Source of the DNA: a virus | IMG/VR virus record: IMGVR_UViG_3300042480_000654 | Location: 1-55,551 of that record | Strand: one strand, 5' to 3' | Length of the DNA stretch: 55,551 bases | Shown: piece after piece, positions 48,429 through 55,551 of the stretch | How the letters are laid out: every line of letters starts with the position of its first letter | How positions within the stretch are numbered: position 1 is the first letter of the stretch | Notes under the pieces: model-generated | Told to the model about the DNA's origin: nothing | The model's database searches: none | Seen by the model: the letters and a program-made list of their open reading frames with translations, nothing else | Translations under genes and position numbers: made by a program

Positions 48429-50156
48429 ATGGCTGATTATTTCGAGAAGTGCTCTCCGCTGCTGCGGACCGATTACGATTCGTGCGGTGGCCTGACGCTG
48501 TGCAACGTCGCCCCCGTTTCGGATACCCAACTGGACTCCATCTTCACGGACGGCGGTGGCCGCTTCCGTGGCATCGGCACCCTGCTAGAAGCCGACATGA
48601 TGGGCAAGGCGTGTCAGGTTGAAGAGAATGCTCTCTACAACTTCATCATCGCCAACGTCGAGTCCTACCAGACCGCAGTGAAGGCGAACAAGCGCCTCAA
48701 CTCCGGCATCACCGAGGTTGAACCGTTCCTGCGCGTCCGCCGCAAGGGCATCATCAACAACCTGTTCTGGTCCGTGAAGACCGCCACCAACGGCTCCGTG
48801 AGCGTCAATGGCACCACCGCCGATGCGTTCTTCGACCTCCAGTCCCAGACCTCCATCCCCTCGGATGTCGCCTGGTTCGCCGTGGGTGACGAAATCATGA
48901 TCTCCGGCAAGTCCACCGCCGGCCTCGCTACCCGCACCAACTGGCGCGTCGTATACTCGAAGATTCAGGGCGATTACGTCCGCGTGTATGTGAAGTCCCG
49001 CAATACCGGTTCGGCCCTCGCGTCCGGCAAGCTGGAGTTCCCCACCGCAGGCGTCGCCATCACGCTGGCCAACAACAGCTCGCCCTACGAGTCCCGCTGC
49101 AACAACCTGCCGCGCCTCAACACCACCAGCGATTACCTCATCTGGCTCCAGAACAGCCGCTGGTCGATCTGCAACGACGAGCACACCCAGAAGTTCCGCA
49201 AGTATCTCCTGGAGAACAACCCGCTCTACCGGGAATACTACAACGTGGAAGAGGGCGAATACAACCGGCAGGTCCTCACCGACTTCCGGAACAAGCTCAC
49301 CCACTCCTTCCTGTTCGGCAAGAAGGACGCTAACCAGACCGAATCCCTCTGGCCGAATCTGGAGCAGATCAACTCCGGCTCCGATCAGGTGTTCGGGGAA
49401 TACATCTACCTCCCGGGAATCGAAGGCCGCTGCGTTGAGCGCCGCGCCTACTCTCAGGGTGTGTATGAGCAGTTGGCTGATTGCGGTCGCGTGCTGGACC
49501 TCCAGGGTGACATGATTAACTGGCCCGAACTTCAGGACTACATCTACACGATGTATCGTATCCGGAAGTCCAACGGCCTCCAGAGCAAGATCATCGAGAT
49601 CGTCACGGATTCGGCGTTCCGGCAGTTGTTCGTCAAGGGCCTCTACCAGTATCTCCGTAGCCAATACGGCGGCGATCTGCGTGTCCAAGCGAACTTCCCG
49701 GCGTTCCCGAAGGCCGAGAAGACCCCGCTGGGCTTCCTGTTTACTGACTTCGAGCTGGATTACCCGGCCGGCGTCACGCTGCGTGTCGTCTCCCATGAGT
49801 CCTTCGACGACATCGTTAACGCCCACACCCGCGAGTCCGCTGCGCTGTCCAATTCTGGCCGGTGGTTGTGGATTCTGGCATGGGACACCATTGAAATGGG
49901 CGTCATTGACTCTCGCTACCGCGATCTGTCCAGCGGTGGGATTGAGGACCTTGCGCGCATAAATGGGGACTACTTTTGTAGGATGGATAATCCCGTGCGT
50001 TCCATCCGGCACTATTTGCTGAAGTGGACTACAAATGTGTCATGCCCAGCAGCTTCGCTGATCCTGGAGAACTTTGCGTTCCAGACCCCGGAAAGCGAGT
50101 TCAAGGTTGGTTCTTATTCGGACGTGAAGGGTAACGACCCTAGCAACGACGCCTAA
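48429..50156 (+). CDS. Major capsid protein
   Basis: A 575-residue protein. It follows the scaffold gene and is followed by a strong terminator, as highly expressed capsid genes often are. Strand-rich blocks such as IINNLFWSVKTATNGSVSVN, DVAWFAVGDEIMISG and GVTLRVVSHESFDDIVNA, plus the long helix region QSKIIEIVTDSAFRQLF, suit an HK97-type shell protein with insertions. The length is greater than the usual 300-420, suggesting an extra domain (perhaps about 120-230). The name is inferred from position and size. Confidence 0.7.
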   Translation: MADYFEKCSPLLRTDYDSCGGLTLCNVAPVSDTQLDSIFTDGGGRFRGIGTLLEADMMGKACQVEENALYNFIIANVESYQTAVKANKRLNSGITEVEPFLRVRRKGIINNLFWSVKTATNGSVSVNGTTADAFFDLQSQTSIPSDVAWFAVGDEIMISGKSTAGLATRTNWRVVYSKIQGDYVRVYVKSRNTGSALASGKLEFPTAGVAITLANNSSPYESRCNNLPRLNTTSDYLIWLQNSRWSICNDEHTQKFRKYLLENNPLYREYYNVEEGEYNRQVLTDFRNKLTHSFLFGKKDANQTESLWPNLEQINSGSDQVFGEYIYLPGIEGRCVERRAYSQGVYEQLADCGRVLDLQGDMINWPELQDYIYTMYRIRKSNGLQSKIIEIVTDSAFRQLFVKGLYQYLRSQYGGDLRVQANFPAFPKAEKTPLGFLFTDFELDYPAGVTLRVVSHESFDDIVNAHTRESAALSNSGRWLWILAWDTIEMGVIDSRYRDLSSGGIEDLARINGDYFCRMDNPVRSIRHYLLKWTTNVSCPAASLILENFAFQTPESEFKVGSYSDVKGNDPSNDA

Positions 50157-50179
50157 GAATCTCAGCTAGACTGAGCGAC

Positions 50180-50209
50180 AGCCCTCGGCGAAAGCCGGGG
50201 GCTTTTTGT
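50180..50209 (+). terminator. Rho-independent terminator after capsid
   Basis: AGCCCTCGGC and GCCGGGGGCT form a 10-bp stem (one G-U pair) with a GAAA tetraloop, followed by TTTTTGTT. A smaller CTCAG/CTGAG hairpin lies just before it. It should stop much of the capsid transcript. Confidence 0.85.
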
Positions 50210-50245
50210 TTGACTCCAAATGGGTTTCAGAACAACGCTGCGCCA

Positions 50246-50971
50246 GTGGAATCTCAGTCTATTTTGGAAAGTAAATCAGCGAAGAAGGATTACAATAAGG
50301 CGTGGCTTGAAAAGGTTCGAGGAGACGAAAAGCTGAGGCTGGCATTGAAGTCCAAAAAGCAGTGGAACTACATCAAGCGAAGGATTGACGAAGACGGAGA
50401 CGCAATCGGAGCTGACGAGTTCAGGACACCAGACGGACTCATTTACTACGCGGCCGGAATGTTGGTGCTCATTAAGGCGATTCGGGATCACAAGGAATTC
50501 ATGCGGGAGCGCGACAAGTTGATTCGTAGGCGGAAATACGCGGAGCGGATTAAGAATCCTGAGTGGCTGGATCGTCGCAGGAAAAGAACCAACGCATACC
50601 AGAAGAAGATGCGGGCTGAGTCGGCGCATCACAAGATCGCTGGAGTTCTTAGAATTAGGCTGTGCAATGTGGTTCGTTGCCACGGCGGCAAGAAGCTCAC
50701 CTCCACAGTGGCCCTCCTCGGCTGCTCAATCGAGGACCTCAAACTCCACCTCGAATCCCAATTCAAACCCGGGATGACTTGGGAGAATTACGGCCGGAAG
50801 AAGGGAATCCAGTGCTGGGAGATAGACCACATCCTCCCCTGCGCCTCGTTCGACCTGACCGACCCGGAGCAGCAGAAGCGATGCTTCAACTACACGAACC
50901 TCCAACCCCTGTGGGCGAAGGACAACCAATCCAAATCCTCGTCGCTCCCTGCGAATCCCGCTTGCCTATAA
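50246..50971 (+). CDS. HNH endonuclease, homologous to the gene at 33209
   Basis: A 241-residue protein if it starts at the GTG (50246); a TTG at 50210 would place the start inside the terminator T-run. The basic helical N-terminal half (DKLIRRRKYAERIKNPEWLD) probably binds DNA. The HNH part (HLESQFKPGMTWENYG, CWEIDHILPCASFD, FNYTNLQPLWAKDN) parallels the 33209 protein block by block. It is inserted between capsid terminator and the next virion gene, typical of a mobile endonuclease. Confidence 0.8.
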   Translation: MESQSILESKSAKKDYNKAWLEKVRGDEKLRLALKSKKQWNYIKRRIDEDGDAIGADEFRTPDGLIYYAAGMLVLIKAIRDHKEFMRERDKLIRRRKYAERIKNPEWLDRRRKRTNAYQKKMRAESAHHKIAGVLRIRLCNVVRCHGGKKLTSTVALLGCSIEDLKLHLESQFKPGMTWENYGRKKGIQCWEIDHILPCASFDLTDPEQQKRCFNYTNLQPLWAKDNQSKSSSLPANPACL

Positions 50972-51011
50972 CGATAAAGCGTAGGAGGCTTCCTGCCGGA
51001 GGTTCAACCCA

Positions 51012-51350
51012 ATGGCACTCGACATAGAAAATCTAGGATCAACCGGAGTAGCGGTTGTTGAAACCCGTGTAGACAGGACCACTGTGGACCCGGCTGTGGA
51101 TGGGATTCCAAATGTGACCCACCAGGCCACTATCGGGCTTCAGGGCCTTGTGCTGCTGGGGACAGGAACCTTGCTCAAGGGGAACTATTGCAAGATTCGG
51201 GTCATCACGGCCGCAACCTTCAGCGTGGTTGTTGGCCACAAGCTGGACGGGACGTTCACCGGGGTTGCATTCCCTGTCGGCTTTGAGATCGAGGGCCACT
51301 TCACCCAGCTTGCCCTGAGCGGCGGGTCCGTTGTCGTTTACAAAGCCTGA
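51012..51350 (+). CDS. Small virion-like beta protein
   Basis: A 112-residue protein (MALDIENLGSTGVAVVETRV), rich in Val, Gly and Thr strands (ATIGLQGLVLLGTGTLLKGN, TFSVVVGHKLDG). AGGAGG and GGAGG sites precede the ATG. It could be a capsid decoration or head-fibre protein. No family recognised. Confidence 0.55.
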   Translation: MALDIENLGSTGVAVVETRVDRTTVDPAVDGIPNVTHQATIGLQGLVLLGTGTLLKGNYCKIRVITAATFSVVVGHKLDGTFTGVAFPVGFEIEGHFTQLALSGGSVVVYKA

Positions 51351-51364
51351 TAACCCAAACCATT

Positions 51365-51634
51365 ATGGCTCCACAGAACCAGAATGATGCACTGGACTCC
51401 GCGATGAGGCGGCTGGACTCACTGCAATCGTGTCTCAACGGGATTCTGGCGGAGAACGTCCGAACTAACACGATCCTTGAGAAGGTTGTCCAGCCAAAGC
51501 TGGACTTGGTGGACAAGCATGAGGGATTCCTGAACAGGGCTTGGGGCTGGCTGGTGGGGCTTTCGGTTGGAAGCGGGATGATTGGGGCCAAGGCCGCCAA
51601 GACGTTTGGGCTGTTGGGGGACACACACAAATGA
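51365..51634 (+). CDS. Coiled-coil protein with possible membrane segment
   Basis: An 89-residue protein with an N-terminal coiled coil (AMRRLDSLQSCLNGILAENV) and a hydrophobic Gly-rich segment (WGWLVGLSVGSGMIGAKAAK, about 60-79). The layout resembles XhlA/holin-like or tail-associated small proteins. It joins the next gene by ATGA. Confidence 0.5.
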   Translation: MAPQNQNDALDSAMRRLDSLQSCLNGILAENVRTNTILEKVVQPKLDLVDKHEGFLNRAWGWLVGLSVGSGMIGAKAAKTFGLLGDTHK

Positions 51635-52002
51635 GCGAACAATCTTCAGGGCCGTTCAAGAACCAGGACTGGGGGCTTAAATTCCGCGACAAGTGGTCGT
51701 GCAAGGTCACGATGGACTGCATTCGTGCGAATGCAGAAGCCATTGCTGCGCTGATTGAGCCGATGCTTAACGGGGTTCCTCCTAGTGGGACGGCAAGTGG
51801 CGACCTGAAGGGAACGTATCCAAGCCCGCGGATTGACTCGATTGTTGGCTACGACGGTCATGGTATTGTTCTCTCTAGGGGCGCATTCTTCATCTACGAC
51901 ATCAGCAGTGGATTCTACCATAGGCTCTACATCGACTCGGACGAGACTGGGTTCCCGCAGACAATCCTTGGCCCGGCAAAGACTTACGCAGAAATCATCT
52001 GA
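51631..52002 (+). CDS. Tail-fibre-like small protein
   Basis: A 123-residue protein from the ATG of an ATGA overlap. The block PPSGTASGDLKGTYPSPRID is the GDLxGTYPxPxI repeat typical of phage tail fibres. The C-terminal IVLSRGAFFIYDISSGFYHR is beta-rich. It probably forms part of a receptor-binding apparatus. Confidence 0.65.
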   Translation: MSEQSSGPFKNQDWGLKFRDKWSCKVTMDCIRANAEAIAALIEPMLNGVPPSGTASGDLKGTYPSPRIDSIVGYDGHGIVLSRGAFFIYDISSGFYHRLYIDSDETGFPQTILGPAKTYAEII

Positions 52003-52006
52003 TCCC

Positions 52007-55000
52007 ATGAGGAAACTTCTACCATTTTTACTGGCTGCGTTTTCCGCCCTTGGCGCGGACGTGCTTACCCCCGGGCTGTTCTATCGGACGGACACCAGGG
52101 TTGTTGGTGCTACCAATCTTTACTTCGTAAACCAGCACATCACCAACTCCACGATCAATGGGGTGTCCAGCGCGGCCATCGCGACCAACAGCGCGGCCAA
52201 CAAACTCGACATCACCAACGGCACCGCCGTTAACCTCACGGGTGTTTTGACCGGCGTGCGGTTGGACGGCACCACGCTTTACGGCGGCGACGGGAGCAAC
52301 AATCTGACCGCCAACACCATGTTTGCCCTCGGGCTGCGCGGCGTCAACGGTGAAACGGTCAGCGTGTATCCAACAGCGCACACAACCAAAAACATCGCCA
52401 GCCTCGTTGGACTCAACACCGGACTGGTAACCACCAACGCGACCGTCGAAGTGCGCGGTTATTACGAGCCCGGCGACGGTGGCGGCGGGACGTTCTATTA
52501 CGCGCCGTTTGAGGCGACCAACAGCGGCACAGTGTTTCAGGCCGGCAGCGCCTCCTTCGTGTGGAAGCGGCTGCTCGAAGGCCCCGCCATCGACATTCGC
52601 TGGTTTGGCGCCCGCAACAACGGTTTCCAGACCAACGAGGTTTACGATTCGACTGCCGCCATTGAGGCCGCGGTGGATTATGCGAACGCCACCGGCTCGG
52701 CTGTATTCATTCCCGAAGGTGAGTGGATTTCCAGCGGCGGCCACGAACTTGACGGAATCCGCATGTATGGAATCAAGGAGTTGAACCGCTTCGGTGTGGG
52801 CGGTCCGAGCCCGTTTAACACCAACGCCACGTCGGTTTTGAGGCACAAAATCGGCGCGACCAATCACATGGTTCGGCTGTTGCGCGGCGCTCAGACAGAC
52901 ACGTTCAGCATGCTTGGCCGGCGTTGGTATAACCGCCGCAACGAATACACGATTACGGCGTCAAGCTCGTCCACAATCACCGTCGCCACCAACGGCTTGC
53001 CGGCGGACCCGGCAAACCCGGCAATTCTTCCATATTACGGTGTTGGACTTCTTTACACCGCCGAGGGCGTCAACGCGGGAACGATGGTCTTCACCGACAT
53101 CAATCAGACAACTGGTGTGCTTACGTTCTCATCGACGTTTGACTATTTTTGCACCGCGACCAACGGCCTGATTCCTGCCGGCTGGAAGGTAAGCATAAGC
53201 CCGACAGCCAACCTCTACAATCCGCGCACCGATGCCTACACGACCGATTTCATTGACCCCACGCAAGCGGGGTGGAATGCCATTCAGGTAGATGGCGACC
53301 ATTGCCGCATTTACGACATGACCCTCTACGGGTTCCACGTCGGCGTGAGCATTGGAAACGTTTACTGCACCCGCGTTGAAAATCTCACGTCGCAGGGCAT
53401 GGCGCTGGCCAACATTGCAAAATCCAATCCGTTCTACGGTTTCGACAGCTACATTTCCGGGCTTTCGCTGCAATGCAGCTACACCGAGGATTTATACAAT
53501 CCGCAGGCGAGCGGGGCGCCGCTGGAATACATCGGTTCGCTGCTGGTTGGCACCGACATCATGGACGTGGCCGCCCGCTACACGCCGTTTGGCATCATGT
53601 TCCCGTCCAACGCGGACCAGTTCAACGGGCGCACGGTCATCGACCTGCCCATCACGGGCGTTTGGTTCGGTTCGCCGAATACGCTGACGTTCGACGACCT
53701 ATTGTCCGACAGCGCGTTGCATTTCGGTGTGTTTGGAGAATATGGCAACAGCGCTCAAACCAGCTTCATCATCAACAACGCCAAGTTGCGAAGCCCGGCC
53801 GAGGCCAGCCCATCCGTTCCGCCGTATCAACTCGCCCGCCCGACGAAGTGGACCAACCCGACGGCGATGTGGGTGAACAATCCCAGCGCGACGCGATTCA
53901 ATATTGGTGTGTTGGACATTCCCGACCTAGGACTTGGCAGCGGGCAACGCTTTACTAGCGGGCTTTACTTCGCGCCGGGCGGCACCGGCACCCGGTCAGT
54001 CGGCACGCTGGCAAGCACCCAAGGCGCCACCAACTTGCTCAACGGTTCCTCCGACGGCGTGACGTTCGGCATCGGTCACAACGGCTCGTTTGACGTGACT
54101 TTGGATGACTTGACGGCAACCAACAGCGTGACAGCCGCGACGGTGACCGCGACTGGTTCCGCAACCGTGGGCACGGCCGCAAACGGTCTTTCGCTCACAG
54201 TGAACGGCGGCACCAGCGGCACGGGAATGTTGCGTCTGGTGCGCGACGGCGTGGGGACTAATTCCATCGGCGTGGGAACGCGGGCGCTGACGTTTCGCGA
54301 GACGACGCAAAACCGGACCTTCGCCCAATTCGATACGGACGGTTCCACGCTCAACCGCCTCACGTTCGGCGGCAGCGCCACCACGACTCCTCGGGATGCC
54401 TATATCGTCGGCGAAAATGCCAGCGGAACGGACCAAGCGGGCAAGATACTCTACGTCCGCCCCGGCGCCGGCACGGGCAACTCGACCAGCGGAGGTTCGA
54501 TTACATTCCAGACGCCGGACGCGACGAGTTCCGGGTCAACCCTTCAATCCCACACGTCCAAATTCACCATCCAGCGCGACGGCGACATTGCGATTGGTGA
54601 CGCCGCCCAGATTGAGTTCGGCACCCGCGCCGCGCTGTCGTCGCCTTCGACGGGCGTGTTGAGTGTGAGCGGGGTGAAGCTGGCCACGCAGCCCGCCACG
54701 GAGACGCTCACCTACTCAACTACCAACGTGACCATCACCGCGGGCAAAGGGCCGATGCAACGCAGCCTGCTGACGGTCACGAACGACTTCCAGTTGCTCT
54801 GGTCGGGATTGACGGACAACGACGGCGGCGTGGTGCATCTGATTCCAGCGACCACCAACGTCAACGTGCTCGTCAGTTCACCCGGCCGCGCCGCGGGCAG
54901 CTCCGCCGCGACGGCAACGGGCTCAACCACGCTCACCATTACCGGCGCCACGAACGGCTGGGCGGAACTCGCGTGGAGCGTCGTGTCGGTCGGTGGAACC

Positions 55001-55033
55001 AACCGTGTGTCGGTCAACCTTGGAGCTTACTGA
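52007..55033 (+). CDS. Tail spike / fibre with beta-helix and signal-peptide-like start
   Basis: A 1008-residue protein from the ATG at 52007. The first 17 residues (MRKLLPFLLAAFSALGA) look like a secretion signal, odd for a phage fibre. VEVRGYYEPGDGGGGTFYYA then DIRWFGARNNG and ST-AAIEAAVDYA mark the pectate-lyase-like beta-helix entry common in tail spikes. The remainder is Thr/Asn/Gly-rich with repeated TNSVTAATVTATGS-type words and a C-terminal domain that may trimerise. Codon and base use differ from upstream genes. It probably binds or degrades a host polysaccharide. Confidence 0.7.
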   Translation: MRKLLPFLLAAFSALGADVLTPGLFYRTDTRVVGATNLYFVNQHITNSTINGVSSAAIATNSAANKLDITNGTAVNLTGVLTGVRLDGTTLYGGDGSNNLTANTMFALGLRGVNGETVSVYPTAHTTKNIASLVGLNTGLVTTNATVEVRGYYEPGDGGGGTFYYAPFEATNSGTVFQAGSASFVWKRLLEGPAIDIRWFGARNNGFQTNEVYDSTAAIEAAVDYANATGSAVFIPEGEWISSGGHELDGIRMYGIKELNRFGVGGPSPFNTNATSVLRHKIGATNHMVRLLRGAQTDTFSMLGRRWYNRRNEYTITASSSSTITVATNGLPADPANPAILPYYGVGLLYTAEGVNAGTMVFTDINQTTGVLTFSSTFDYFCTATNGLIPAGWKVSISPTANLYNPRTDAYTTDFIDPTQAGWNAIQVDGDHCRIYDMTLYGFHVGVSIGNVYCTRVENLTSQGMALANIAKSNPFYGFDSYISGLSLQCSYTEDLYNPQASGAPLEYIGSLLVGTDIMDVAARYTPFGIMFPSNADQFNGRTVIDLPITGVWFGSPNTLTFDDLLSDSALHFGVFGEYGNSAQTSFIINNAKLRSPAEASPSVPPYQLARPTKWTNPTAMWVNNPSATRFNIGVLDIPDLGLGSGQRFTSGLYFAPGGTGTRSVGTLASTQGATNLLNGSSDGVTFGIGHNGSFDVTLDDLTATNSVTAATVTATGSATVGTAANGLSLTVNGGTSGTGMLRLVRDGVGTNSIGVGTRALTFRETTQNRTFAQFDTDGSTLNRLTFGGSATTTPRDAYIVGENASGTDQAGKILYVRPGAGTGNSTSGGSITFQTPDATSSGSTLQSHTSKFTIQRDGDIAIGDAAQIEFGTRAALSSPSTGVLSVSGVKLATQPATETLTYSTTNVTITAGKGPMQRSLLTVTNDFQLLWSGLTDNDGGVVHLIPATTNVNVLVSSPGRAAGSSAATATGSTTLTITGATNGWAELAWSVVSVGGTNRVSVNLGAY

Positions 55034-55034
55034 G

Positions 55035-55551
55035 ATGACCCGCATCCTCCTTTCCCTCCTGCTCGCGCTCACCTGCTACGCGCCGACGCCGCTTTTCTTC
55101 GCGCAGAATGGGGCGATGACGGCGGCGTTTAGCCCGGCGGATGTCAGCGGGCTCAAGCTATGGCTGGTCGCAGGCGACGTGTCGGGGGCCGATGGCGACA
55201 CGGTGCAAACTTGGTCAGCGCGCACCCCGACCACGATCAATGCGACGCAATCCACGTTGGCATCTCGCCCAACGCTTCAACTTTCTGAGATCAAAGGGCA
55301 GTCGGCCATCCTGAGCGACGGGGTAAATGACTTCATGACGCTCAGTGCGTCAATCGTGACAACGGGAAGCTGGACGGTGATTACCGTGCAGAAGCGACTT
55401 TCGTCCGGCGGGCTCGGCGGAAGTCTTGGCAATAACGTCGGCGTTGTTCCACCATTTGCGGCACTCGAATACGGATCGCTTTCTCGGATGTATATCGCGA
55501 GCCGGACAGACCAGAAATACTCCACAATTCCGTCGCACGCCTACCATGTCA
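55035..55551 (+). CDS. LamG-like secreted or fibre protein (3' truncated)
   Basis: 172 residues are visible, and the frame continues past the window. A signal-like start (MTRILLSLLLALTCYAPTPL) is followed by VSGLKLWLVAGDVSGADGDT, ASRPTLQLSEIKGQSAILSD and GVNDFMTLS, the layout of concanavalin/LamG-type carbohydrate-binding domains. It begins 1 base after the spike stop. It may be part of the fibre complex or a moron-type secreted protein. Confidence 0.6.
   Translation, partial: MTRILLSLLLALTCYAPTPLFFAQNGAMTAAFSPADVSGLKLWLVAGDVSGADGDTVQTWSARTPTTINATQSTLASRPTLQLSEIKGQSAILSDGVNDFMTLSASIVTTGSWTVITVQKRLSSGGLGGSLGNNVGVVPPFAALEYGSLSRMYIASRTDQKYSTIPSHAYHV

Noticed and set aside
48585-50012. 475-residue open frame antisense to the capsid gene
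   Set aside because: It mirrors the codon bias of the capsid gene on the other strand and has no protein-like motifs.
52028-52867. 279-residue open frame antisense to the tail spike
   Set aside because: Shadow of the spike gene; the forward frame has clear beta-helix motifs.
1-55551. tRNA genes
   Set aside because: I looked for T-loop words and cloverleaf arms and saw none; a dedicated scan would settle it.

Overview
The window is most of the genome of a GC-rich, short-tailed (podovirus-like), probably temperate bacteriophage or prophage. Evidence for a phage: a large terminase, an 821-residue portal, a scaffold-like protein, a major capsid protein, a beta-propeller-type tail nozzle, a giant 3438-residue virion protein, tail fibres, and a replication module with its own initiator, DnaB-type helicase and sliding clamp. 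A tyrosine recombinase with an excisionase-like neighbour argues for lysogeny. The host cannot be read from the sequence; the tail-fibre style and general codon use would fit an uncultured Gram-negative host such as a verrucomicrobium, but that is a guess. Both ends cut through virion genes (tail nozzle at the left, a LamG-like fibre at the right), so the slice probably comes from a circular or circularly permuted map with the missing tail genes between base 55551 and base 1.

Layout. 1-14.1 kb, plus strand: tail nozzle, small proteins, two internal-virion-like proteins and the giant polyvalent protein. 14.0-17.8 kb, minus: ssDNA-binding-like protein, DEDDy exonuclease, methyltransferase and small proteins linked by ATGA stop/start overlaps. 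17.9-19.7 kb: a plus-strand island of six overlapping genes headed by a protein with two helix-turn-helices, divergent from the ssDNA-binding-like gene, and including a dNMP-kinase-like gene. 19.7-29 kb, minus: sliding clamp, metallophosphoesterase, glycosyltransferase, ABA-sandwich protein, integrase, excisionase and a long train of small genes, mostly joined by ATGA/GTGA overlaps. 29-32.8 kb, minus: separately spaced, plasmid-like accessory genes. 33.2-40.2 kb, plus: HNH genes, small early genes, replication initiator with iterons inside its gene, DnaB helicase, MazG-like enzyme, a frame-split RusA-like resolvase and an 18-residue Lys/Gly peptide. 40.2-43.4 kb, minus: unknown 425-residue protein, large terminase and an HNH-AP2 endonuclease. 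43.7-55.5 kb, plus: portal, scaffold, capsid, a strong terminator, another HNH gene and fibre genes.

How it fits together. The phage brings initiator, helicase, clamp, proofreading-type exonuclease and ssDNA-binding-like protein but no polymerase or primase in the window, suggesting that it recruits the host replicase. A 13-bp element related to TTGCCTATTGACA occurs at five module starts (three exact and two two-mismatch copies), always reading toward the downstream genes; it is the best candidate for a phage-wide control element. At least five HNH-family genes sit at module joints and have probably shaped the mosaic. No tRNA genes, CRISPR arrays or insertion sequences were recognised.
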